DNA of 6,163 nt from an uncultured Alphaproteobacteria bacterium (GTDB lineage: Bacteria; Pseudomonadota; Alphaproteobacteria; UBA3830), in assembly GCA_905233775.1 (NCBI GenBank), contig CAJOEB010000048.1:1-6163 (forward strand), read 5' to 3'. Position numbers and translations under genes: made by a program. Shown here piece after piece: positions 1 through 5,968 of the stretch (its first letter is position 1; every line of letters starts with the position of its first letter). Under the pieces are notes generated by a model. It had not been told where the DNA came from and did not search any database. It saw only the letters and a program-made list of their open reading frames with translations.

Positions 1-87
1 TATCCATTGTCTGGCATAAGGCAAAACAATATAAAAAACACTTAAAGATACAAAGAAGCAAGCAATTGTAATTATATTTTCCGACAT
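1..87 (-). CDS. tadC: TadC-like pilus platform protein, N-terminal fragment (runs off left edge)
   Basis: Only the first 29 codons are present. They read MSENIITIACFF, then a hydrophobic run to about residue 23, ending PYARQWI at the edge. One membrane segment (about residues 5-23) right at the N-terminus matches the start of TadC proteins, which are T2SSF-domain inner-membrane platform proteins that pair with TadB. The ATG lies 2 nt after the tadB stop, with AAAGG seven bases upstream inside the tadB end, so translation is probably coupled. The assignment rests mainly on position directly after tadB plus the N-terminal membrane segment. The diagnostic T2SSF domain lies outside the window, so the family call is inferred. 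Confidence 0.75.
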   Translation of the reverse strand, partial: MSENIITIACFFVSLSVFYIVLPYARQWI

Positions 88-89
88 AT

Positions 90-1085
90 TTATACCTTTA
101 TTTTAGTTGCTTTTAACATTAGAAATGTACCAATACTGAATAATGTCAAACCTATTTTAAGTAAAGTTTGACCTGATCCCGGTTTTGTGAATTCCGATAG
201 GTGGCTAGGGTTAACCAAAGCCATAATTCCGGCGAAAACGAACGGCAATGCGCTGATAACTATTGCTGACATTCTCGCTTCTGCTGACATCGCTTTCATT
301 TTTAGACCTAATTCCAATCTTTTTCTGACGATACCGGATAAGTTCGCTAAAATTTCTCCTAAAACACCACCGTTTTCTATTTGGAGGACAAGAGCAACGA
401 CCAGAAATCGAAATTCCTCTAAATCTATTCGGTCTGCAGCTTCTACGAGCACTTTTTCAGGTTCTACACCAAGATCGAATTTTTGGCTGATTATAAGATA
501 TTCTTCGGAAATAGGTGGTCTTGCTTCCATGCTGACCAATTTTACAACTCGACCTATGTTTAAACCTGCTTTAACACCTCTGATCATCATGTCTATGGCA
601 TCCGGAAGCTGTTGAAGAAACTCCATTTTCCGTTTTTCTGCTTGTGATGCCAAAAAGTTGTATACAAGATAAGCTCCGACACAAAATCCAATTGGTATAC
701 CAGTTATAAAGTTCAGAAAATCGAAATATAATATAAATGCGGCAAAAAATATCCCTCCTAATGAACAGGAAATGAGAAATGTTGTAGTACTTATGCTTGT
801 TATACCAGCACTTTTCATAATTCTTCTTACACGATCCATAAACGTATCGCTTGCACCTTCTCCTTGTCCGAATTCTTCATGTTGTACTTTGACGAAAGTA
901 GAGACTCTTTCATTAGCTGTTTCGAGTAACATATCTTGTTGTTTGGATAGAGTATTTACACGCCGATTTAATATAGCGTCATAGTCTTGTTCCTCTTCTG
1001 ATTTCGCCATTAGCTTGTATGAACCGAAGAAACATAAAAAGGAAACAACTAAGCAAAGCGCAATATCAATAATCTGAGCTATCAT
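90..1085 (-). CDS. tadB: Tad pilus inner-membrane platform protein TadB
   Basis: This 331-residue integral membrane protein, with TadC, would form the inner-membrane platform of the Tad pilus, which couples the TadA ATPase to pilin extraction and polymerisation. A first membrane segment lies at about residues 5-25. A charged cytoplasmic stretch follows (about 27-95, with EEEQDYD and RRV). Two hydrophobic segments sit at about 103-121 and 126-146. A T2SSF/GspF-type domain spans about 155-285 and includes LPDAIDMMIRGVKAG, the DLGV turn and the strongly family-like VLQIENGGVLGEILANLS. Two more membrane segments lie at about 272-292 and 308-326. Length and layout are normal for TadB. The ATG at residue 1 is chosen because it keeps the first membrane segment and has GGGAG nine bases upstream; Met26 would lose that segment. 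The start lies inside tadA (20-nt overlap), implying translational coupling between motor and platform. Confidence 0.95.
   Translation of the reverse strand: MIAQIIDIALCLVVSFLCFFGSYKLMAKSEEEQDYDAILNRRVNTLSKQQDMLLETANERVSTFVKVQHEEFGQGEGASDTFMDRVRRIMKSAGITSISTTTFLISCSLGGIFFAAFILYFDFLNFITGIPIGFCVGAYLVYNFLASQAEKRKMEFLQQLPDAIDMMIRGVKAGLNIGRVVKLVSMEARPPISEEYLIISQKFDLGVEPEKVLVEAADRIDLEEFRFLVVALVLQIENGGVLGEILANLSGIVRKRLELGLKMKAMSAEARMSAIVISALPFVFAGIMALVNPSHLSEFTKPGSGQTLLKIGLTLFSIGTFLMLKATKIKV
95..99 (-). promoter_or_regulatory. Ribosome binding site for the tadC-like gene
   Basis: AAAGG on the minus strand, 7 nt before the ATG at 87-85. It lies inside the last codons of tadB. It is a weak match, consistent with a start that relies on coupling to tadB translation. 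Confidence 0.5.
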
Positions 1086-2427
1086 CTTCTGAATCTCCCG
1101 TTCCTGAACTTGCGTCCATAGCTTCTCTCATGACTTTTAATAATTCTTTATCGAGACCATAGGTAATGGCTTTTTCCAAGAAAGCAGGTCTTTCCGTGCA
1201 TGCGTCGAACCTTCCGAAAACCTTATGATCTTGTTCTCCCATTGGTACAAACTTAAACAAATGCTGGTATCCGATTTCACCTCGTTCTGTCATACCTGTA
1301 GTTTCTACGATTTCGGTGATTTTTCTGGAACCATCGTTCAGACGTTCTGTTTGTACGATCAAGTTTACAGCACCCGCGATCTGCGCTTTAACGATTTCGC
1401 TTGGCAGATCGAAACCGGACATAGCGACCATGTTTTCAAGACGTATAAACGCCTCACGAGCTCTGTTTGCGTGAATTGTTGACATAGAACCATCGTGACC
1501 AGTGTTCATAGCTTGTAACATGTCTATACATTCTTCACCGCGAACCTCTCCGATGACTATTCGATCAGGTCTCATACGAAGAGCGTTTTTGACGAGGTCA
1601 CGGATTGTAACTTCACCTTTTCCTTCAATGTTTGGCGGACGGCTTTCAAGTCTGACTACATGAGGCTGTTGCAATTTCAATTCTGCTGCGTCCTCGCAGG
1701 TTACTATACGTTCGCGAGGGTCAATGAGTCCTGATAATGCGTTTAACATTGTCGTTTTTCCGGAACCCGTACCGCCTGAGACGATAATATTCAGACCACA
1801 CGTTGATGCTATTTCGAGAACACGTACCATATGTTCCGTCAAAGCGCCGAAACTCGCCAGTTTTCGTAAATCCATCGCTTTTTTTGAGAATTTACGAATT
1901 GAAATGGACGTTCCATCGAGGGCGATAGGTGGTGCGACGATGTTAACACGGCTTCCATCAGGCAGACGGCAGTCGCAGAGAGGACTTGAAGTATCAACAC
2001 GGCGTCCGACTCGGTTTGCGATACGTTGTGCAATTTGCAATAAGTGTGCTTCATCTCTGAATTTTACCGGAGCAAGCTGCATTAACCCTTTCTTTTCAAC
2101 GTATATTTGGTGAGCTCCATTGACAACGATATCGGAGATAGCTTCATCTTCAAGTAAAAGTTCCAGCGGTCCAAGACCGATCATGTCGTCGACTAACTCT
2201 CGAGCGATACCGATTTGCTCTCGTTTTGTGATTTGGGCACGTCGTTCTTGCGCGAATTCAAAAACGAAGTTTTCAATTTCAACACGAAGTTCTTGCGGAG
2301 TTAATTTGAATGCAGACGCCAAGTTGATTCGGTTCAACATGGTGTCATGCGCTTCTTTTCGGAAAACTGTCAGAAGAGGCGATTCTTCTGTTTCATTCTG
2401 TTGTTGTTCATCTGCGGCCGAAACCAT
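1066..2427 (-). CDS. tadA: Tad pilus assembly ATPase TadA/CpaF
   Basis: This 453-residue secretion ATPase of the VirB11/GspE superfamily is the cytoplasmic hexameric motor that powers Flp pilus assembly. An N-terminal helical region (about 20-95) with [15 protein letters not shown] precedes the N-domain block [21 protein letters not shown], and the conserved [21 protein letters not shown] stretch follows. The Walker A motif is [10 protein letters not shown] (217-226, Lys224). The Asp box is TCEDAAEL (243-250). Walker B is [10 protein letters not shown] with Glu294. The His box is [13 protein letters not shown] (His311, His319). All expected catalytic elements are intact. The C-terminus has a family-like region ending near DKELL, then an acidic, serine-rich tail (about 438-453) that overlaps the tadB start. 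The start is fixed by a perfect AGGAGG five bases upstream. It sits 18 nt after cpaE. One hand-counted stretch (1921-1980) is markedly richer in G+C than neighbouring genes. Confidence 0.98.
   Translation of the reverse strand: MVSAADEQQQNETEESPLLTVFRKEAHDTMLNRINLASAFKLTPQELRVEIENFVFEFAQERRAQITKREQIGIARELVDDMIGLGPLELLLEDEAISDIVVNGAHQIYVEKKGLMQLAPVKFRDEAHLLQIAQRIANRVGRRVDTSSPLCDCRLPDGSRVNIVAPPIALDGTSISIRKFSKKAMDLRKLASFGALTEHMVRVLEIASTCGLNIIVSGGTGSGKTTMLNALSGLIDPRERIVTCEDAAELKLQQPHVVRLESRPPNIEGKGEVTIRDLVKNALRMRPDRIVIGEVRGEECIDMLQAMNTGHDGSMSTIHANRAREAFIRLENMVAMSGFDLPSEIVKAQIAGAVNLIVQTERLNDGSRKITEIVETTGMTERGEIGYQHLFKFVPMGEQDHKVFGRFDACTERPAFLEKAITYGLDKELLKVMREAMDASSGTGDSEDDSSDY
1095..1099 (-). promoter_or_regulatory. 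Ribosome binding site for tadB, inside tadA
   Basis: GGGAG on the minus strand, 9 nt before the tadB ATG (1085-1083). It lies within the codons for the acidic/serine tail of TadA and supports the overlapping start. Confidence 0.55.
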
Positions 2428-2432
2428 AATAA

Positions 2433-2438
2433 CCTCCT
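2433..2438 (-). promoter_or_regulatory. Consensus Shine-Dalgarno for tadA
   Basis: AGGAGG (extending to AGGAGGTT over 2431-2438) on the minus strand, 5 nt before the tadA ATG. It is the strongest ribosome binding site in the window and lies in the 18-nt gap after the cpaE stop. It suggests the motor ATPase is translated independently and strongly. Confidence 0.85.
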
Positions 2439-2445
2439 ATAGATC

Positions 2446-3681
2446 TCACTTGAGCCTACTTATAAAATCCAGGACTTTGTTCTTTACAACGTCCATAGTT
2501 ATTCCTTCTTTTTCAACGATTTCATTTTCAATTGCTACAGATTCGTTCTTGCCCATGATATCGTTTGTAATTTCTTCCAAAATTTCAACAATAGGTCCTC
2601 CGGAAGCTGCCAAAGGTTGTCCTATGTTCGCTGATGCAAGAGCTGATACCTCATCAAAAGGTATAGAATAGTTTATTTTCCTCCCTATTACCTTCTCAAA
2701 TGCTTCTTTTGATAATGCACCATTAGCTGACATTCCAACTTTGTTTGCAACGATCAAAATTTTCTTTCCGCCTTGGTCTGTGTTAAAGAATTCAAGGATT
2801 CTTGCTGCATTTTGTGCCGATGCCAAGCTCATTTCTACCATAATAATGAACATTTCAGCTTTGTTTAATCCGATTTTTGTAACACCAGATACTTCTCTTT
2901 GAGAATCAACTACAACATAGTTAAATTGCTTTTTAATGATGTTTACTAGGGTGTCGAAAGCTTCTAAATCAACCACTACGCCACGTACCAAATCGCACAA
3001 TCCGCCTAGATAATACAAACGATTGCTCGATTTTTTTAAAATAGTTTCGATAAAGTAGTCATCTATCTTATCCGGAGATTCTATAATATCCAAATATGCG
3101 TTTTCAGCCTTAAGATCCAGCAAAAGGTTTGCGGTTCCAAAAAGAAAATCCATGTCCATTAGAACAGTGCGTTTAAAATTTACGTTAGCCAGGAGCCAAG
3201 CAATGTTTGCTGCGACAGTTGTTGCTCCTGCTCCGCCTATCGAGCTGATTACATTTATTAATTTTCCGCTTTTTTCTATAGTGGTTTTCTTGTTATTTAT
3301 CGCATCATCAACTGCTGTACGCAAGATAACGTTGTTTAGCGGCTTAACTATGTAGTCAGAGACTCCCATGTTCATAAGATCGCGGAATAACCCGACGTCA
3401 TTTCTGCTTCCTATAACTATGATATTCAAATTTGGGGCGCTGAACTCTTTTATTTTCGTAATATCTCCTAAAGGTAATTCGGAATCAGATATATCTGTGA
3501 TCAATACCTTAGGAGTTCTGTTAGTTTTCATGAACTCTACGATTTCAGGTATTGTTCCTTGTTTTGCTTCAGCATATGCCAAGTTCATTTCCTTGATGAC
3601 ATTGTTTATAATCTGTTCAGACACAGGATCATTAACAAACGCCATAAGGTTGTGAGGTAAATCTGAACTGCTAGTAGCCAT
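2446..3681 (-). CDS. cpaE: CpaE/TadZ pilus localisation protein (receiver-like domain plus ParA/MinD-type ATPase domain)
   Basis: This 411-residue protein is expected to place the Tad machine in the cell, as TadZ/CpaE proteins do at the pole. Residues about 10-128 look like an atypical receiver domain: LMAFVNDP (first strand), KVLITDIS with Asp63, NIIVIGS with Ser92, and DYIVKPL with Lys113. Residues about 140-375 form a ParA/MinD-like domain. Its deviant Walker A is SSIGGAGATTVAANIAWLL (about 146-164), where Ala153 replaces the catalytic Lys; such changes are common in this family. The A' segment is LMDMDFLFG (Asp176, Asp178) and the Walker B-like strand is YVVVDS (Asp259). VANKVG (about 311-316) and PFDEVSALASANIGQPL (about 341-357) are typical of the family's C-terminal half. 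A charged linker and a possible amphipathic helix end the protein. The start is supported by GGAG eight bases upstream. Confidence 0.95.
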   Translation of the reverse strand: MATSSSDLPHNLMAFVNDPVSEQIINNVIKEMNLAYAEAKQGTIPEIVEFMKTNRTPKVLITDISDSELPLGDITKIKEFSAPNLNIIVIGSRNDVGLFRDLMNMGVSDYIVKPLNNVILRTAVDDAINNKKTTIEKSGKLINVISSIGGAGATTVAANIAWLLANVNFKRTVLMDMDFLFGTANLLLDLKAENAYLDIIESPDKIDDYFIETILKKSSNRLYYLGGLCDLVRGVVVDLEAFDTLVNIIKKQFNYVVVDSQREVSGVTKIGLNKAEMFIIMVEMSLASAQNAARILEFFNTDQGGKKILIVANKVGMSANGALSKEAFEKVIGRKINYSIPFDEVSALASANIGQPLAASGGPIVEILEEITNDIMGKNESVAIENEIVEKEGITMDVVKNKVLDFISRLK

Positions 3682-3689
3682 ATAAACTT

Positions 3690-3693
3690 CTCC
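3690..3693 (-). promoter_or_regulatory. Ribosome binding site for cpaE
   Basis: GGAG (within GGAGAAG, 3687-3693) on the minus strand, 8 nt before the cpaE ATG. It supports the first Met over Met13. The rest of the 56-nt gap after cpaD (3682-3737) is AT-rich, with no hairpin or clear promoter visible. Confidence 0.65.
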
Positions 3694-3737
3694 AAATCAT
3701 GTAACTATAAAAATCTTATCTCTATTAAAAAATATTA

Positions 3738-4415
3738 TTAGCTTGACCCCGATCCTGAAGGTGCACTACCGTTTCCACCTCCGCTTGAAGTTGTTACACC
3801 CATTCCGCTAAGTGCAGTATCGACTCTTGTTCCAGAGTATGTTCGAGGAGAAACAAAGTCGGCTTTATTGGCGATCATTTCCTCAAGGTTATATACAGAT
3901 GATATTCCGTATTTTGGCAGATTTTTGCTCACATCTGTATCTCCTATGTATTCACTCCATTGATTACAGTCAGGTTCTTTTACTTTATAGCGCAGTAAGC
4001 CTATACGTACTCCCGGTTGAGCGTCTTTATAAACGCATACTCCTTTATCAATTATTCTGCTCTTTATAAATCCATGTTTGTACATGAGCGATCTGATTCT
4101 GCTTTTGACTTTTTCCTGAACAGCAAGAAGGACAGGTGCGTTTGATATGATCATGAACTCGATATTTTCAACTTCTGCTGCTCTTGCGCTTTTTAATAGA
4201 TCCTCAATTGATACGCAAGTTGCTTCTGACAGATCAAAACTGGAGCCGCATTGGAAGAGATATTGTTCACCTTGCTCTTCCGCTTCTATTGCTGCAAATT
4301 CCGGAGTATATCCGTCTTCAACTTTTACCTGCTTATCACAACCATTTATGAGAAACAAAGCAGATATCAGAGGTAACCACCTGAAATTTTGGCTTATATT
4401 TTTCTTTTTCAACAT
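3738..4415 (-). CDS. cpaD: CpaD-type Tad pilus lipoprotein
   Basis: This 225-residue small lipoprotein is predicted to work with the secretin CpaC at the outer membrane. It has a basic N-terminus (MLKKKN), a hydrophobic core WLPLISALFLING and a lipobox ending at Cys26 (INGC), so signal peptidase II processing is likely. The mature part contains EFMIISNAPVLLAVQEKVKSRI, a PDCNQW block (Cys150) resembling the CPDW block of CpaD, and YGISSVYNLEEMIANKADFVSPR (169-191). That last block matches the hallmark NLAxMVAxPxDLVxPR segment of alphaproteobacterial CpaD, although the usual Cys of the preceding GC is Ile here. Other cysteines are at 56, 67 and 127. The last ~19 residues are almost only Gly/Ser/Thr/Asn. 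It follows cpaC by 25 nt and has GGAG six bases before the ATG. CpaD proteins diverge strongly, so the call leans on the hallmark block, lipobox and position. Confidence 0.87.
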   Translation of the reverse strand: MLKKKNISQNFRWLPLISALFLINGCDKQVKVEDGYTPEFAAIEAEEQGEQYLFQCGSSFDLSEATCVSIEDLLKSARAAEVENIEFMIISNAPVLLAVQEKVKSRIRSLMYKHGFIKSRIIDKGVCVYKDAQPGVRIGLLRYKVKEPDCNQWSEYIGDTDVSKNLPKYGISSVYNLEEMIANKADFVSPRTYSGTRVDTALSGMGVTTSSGGGNGSAPSGSGSS

Positions 4416-4421
4416 AATTTA

Positions 4422-4425
4422 CTCC
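4422..4425 (-). promoter_or_regulatory. Ribosome binding site for cpaD
   Basis: GGAG on the minus strand, 6 nt before the cpaD ATG, in the 25-nt gap after the cpaC stop. It supports the first Met and hence the lipoprotein signal peptide. Confidence 0.65.
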
Positions 4426-4440
4426 ATTTACTACTTTTCA

Positions 4441-5907
4441 CTATTTTATAGAGAACCCTGCAGTACGTACCTTTTTCGCTTTTTGATGGAATTTCCTCGC
4501 TAATATAGATTCCAAAGGAGAAAGCATTCTAGGAACCATATCTGTTGGAGTTTTCAACTGTTTAGATGATGGTTTCACTATATATGGTGTTACAATTATC
4601 ACCAATTCTCTTTCTTTCTTTGTAACGCTGGAATTCCTGAATAACGCTCCGATAAGAGGTATATCAGACAAAAAAGGTGTTTCATCGGAAGCTGTGTTGG
4701 TGTCAGTCTGTAATAATCCGGCTATTGCTAAACTTTGACCGCTACCAAGTTCGACAGTTGTTGACGCTTCTTTTGTTGTAAGATTCGGAGCCTGTTTTGT
4801 ATCTGAACCTTCTATGGTACTTACTTTAGGATTAACCGTTATATTTATCCTATCTTCTGATATTACTATAGGCGTAAATTCAACTGAAGTACCCCAATTT
4901 TTGAATTCTGTTGTATACGAATTCTCTCCTGATTGCAAAACTTGGTAACCATATTCGCCACCGACTTCAAACTTCGCAGTTTTTCCTGATAAAGCCATTA
5001 TGCTAGGTTCAGCTAATATTGAAGCAAATTTTTCTGAAGCTAATGCATCCAACAATCCAGTAAGCGCAGATCGACCACCATTATACAGTAACCAGTGTCC
5101 TCCCGAAGCTGTATTCAATAGGCCTCCACTTTTTAATAAATTTGTTCTTACTTCATCTTTACTTGTAATTTCTTCAAAGAATGAAGAAGCATTTCCGCTT
5201 GAAAAACCATATGCCATTCCATTGATGGTATTAGGTGCTGAAATCGATCTCCAACTGACACCTAGGCTTTTTGTGAGTTCTCTCGATACTTCAGCGATTT
5301 TTACCTTCAACAAAACCTGTGCCGCAGTTTGTATCGATAATTTGTTGATTATATTCTCGTTTTCAACAAATTGTCCTGCAATTTCTTGTACATCTGCTGC
5401 GACTTCCGGAGAAGGAACGCGTCCACGCAAAATAATGGACTTATCAACCGACATAATTTCGACCTCTGTATCCGGGTGCATTTCGATAATCGCTTCTTTT
5501 ATCGCTTTTATCGGATATGTCACTCTGACTTTGCAATCTACCATGACATTCCCGCTTTTATCGTTGATAACCAACGTTGTTGTTCCCGGAGCCAGTCCCA
5601 TAAGGTACAAGGAATTATCACTCAGAAGCTGAACGTCAATTATATCTGGGTTCGGAATGAAAATTTCATTCGCTTTGTTTCTTAGCTTGATAAAATTAAC
5701 AGAATTGACCTCTATTTCCTTAACATTATGATTTAATTCATTAACAGAAATCTCTTTTTTTTCTTTTCCTGCCTTTTTTACGATTTTTTTCGCGATATTT
5801 ACTTTTTCCGGTTCTTCTTCGTCGCGTGCTTGAACATTATTAGCAGCATAACTTAAACCAAACGAAAATAGAATGAGTCCTATGCAGAAAACATTACTTT
5901 TTTTCAT
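4441..5907 (-). CDS. cpaC: Tad pilus outer-membrane secretin CpaC/RcpA
   Basis: This 488-residue protein would form the multimeric outer-membrane pore through which the Flp pilus leaves the cell. A Sec signal peptide covers about residues 1-22 or 1-27 (hydrophobic VFCIGLILFSFGLSYAA; possible cleavage after Ala21/22 or after VQA). A lysine/glutamate-rich linker follows (about 30-53). The pilus-secretin N-terminal domain (about 60-130) has the family-like IFIPNPDIIDVQLL and LYLMGLAPGTTTLVI. A BON-like segment covers about 133-192 (IILRGRVPSPEVAADVQEIA). The secretin domain (about 195-447) includes LLDALASEKFASILAEPSIMALSGKTAKFEVGGE, TTVELGSGQSLAIAGLL, the signature SDIPLIGALFRNS and LVIIVTPYIVKP. 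The tail TPTDMVPRMLSPLESIL resembles the C-terminus of alphaproteobacterial CpaC. No frame break is seen. The start has AAAGGAG six bases upstream and preserves the signal peptide. Confidence 0.96.
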   Translation of the reverse strand: MKKSNVFCIGLILFSFGLSYAANNVQARDEEEPEKVNIAKKIVKKAGKEKKEISVNELNHNVKEIEVNSVNFIKLRNKANEIFIPNPDIIDVQLLSDNSLYLMGLAPGTTTLVINDKSGNVMVDCKVRVTYPIKAIKEAIIEMHPDTEVEIMSVDKSIILRGRVPSPEVAADVQEIAGQFVENENIINKLSIQTAAQVLLKVKIAEVSRELTKSLGVSWRSISAPNTINGMAYGFSSGNASSFFEEITSKDEVRTNLLKSGGLLNTASGGHWLLYNGGRSALTGLLDALASEKFASILAEPSIMALSGKTAKFEVGGEYGYQVLQSGENSYTTEFKNWGTSVEFTPIVISEDRINITVNPKVSTIEGSDTKQAPNLTTKEASTTVELGSGQSLAIAGLLQTDTNTASDETPFLSDIPLIGALFRNSSVTKKERELVIIVTPYIVKPSSKQLKTPTDMVPRMLSPLESILARKFHQKAKKVRTAGFSIK

Positions 5908-5913
5908 TCTAAA

Positions 5914-5920
5914 CTCCTTT
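5914..5920 (-). promoter_or_regulatory. Ribosome binding site for cpaC
   Basis: AAAGGAG on the minus strand, 6 nt before the cpaC ATG, inside the 61-nt cpaB-cpaC spacer. The rest of the spacer is AT-rich. I see only a poor promoter-like pair and no terminator. Confidence 0.75.
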
Positions 5921-5968
5921 AATACAATACATACACATAAAACACATCAAATAATATCTAATTTATTA

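Noticed and set aside
187..615. Plus-strand open frame opposite tadB
   Set aside because: It lies wholly antisense to the T2SSF domain of tadB, has no recognisable domain, and the minus strand is clearly the coding strand.
2120..2671. Plus-strand 183-codon open frame spanning the tadA/cpaE junction
   Set aside because: It is Ser/Arg-rich antisense translation of two well-identified genes, with no domain that I recognise.
3682..3737. Possible terminator or regulatory element between cpaD and cpaE
   Set aside because: The gap is AT-rich with a T-run, but I see no GC-rich stem, so no intrinsic terminator is supported.
3812..4503. Plus-strand open frames opposite cpaD and the cpaC end
   Set aside because: They are antisense to cpaD, which has a lipobox and the CpaD hallmark block; nothing supports coding on the plus strand.
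601..5110. Recurring GGAAGCTG-like octamers (near 602, 2601, 4688)
   Set aside because: They fall in unrelated codons with irregular spacing and no shared flanks; chance recurrence is sufficient.
5000..5632. Plus-strand 210-codon open frame opposite cpaC
   Set aside because: It mirrors the secretin and BON-like domains of cpaC. The protein shows no coherent features of its own.
5908..5968. Possible promoter in the cpaB-cpaC spacer (TTGATG, 17 nt, TTGTAT on the minus strand)
   Set aside because: The -10 match is poor and such patterns arise by chance in AT-rich DNA. Operon transcription from upstream explains cpaC expression.
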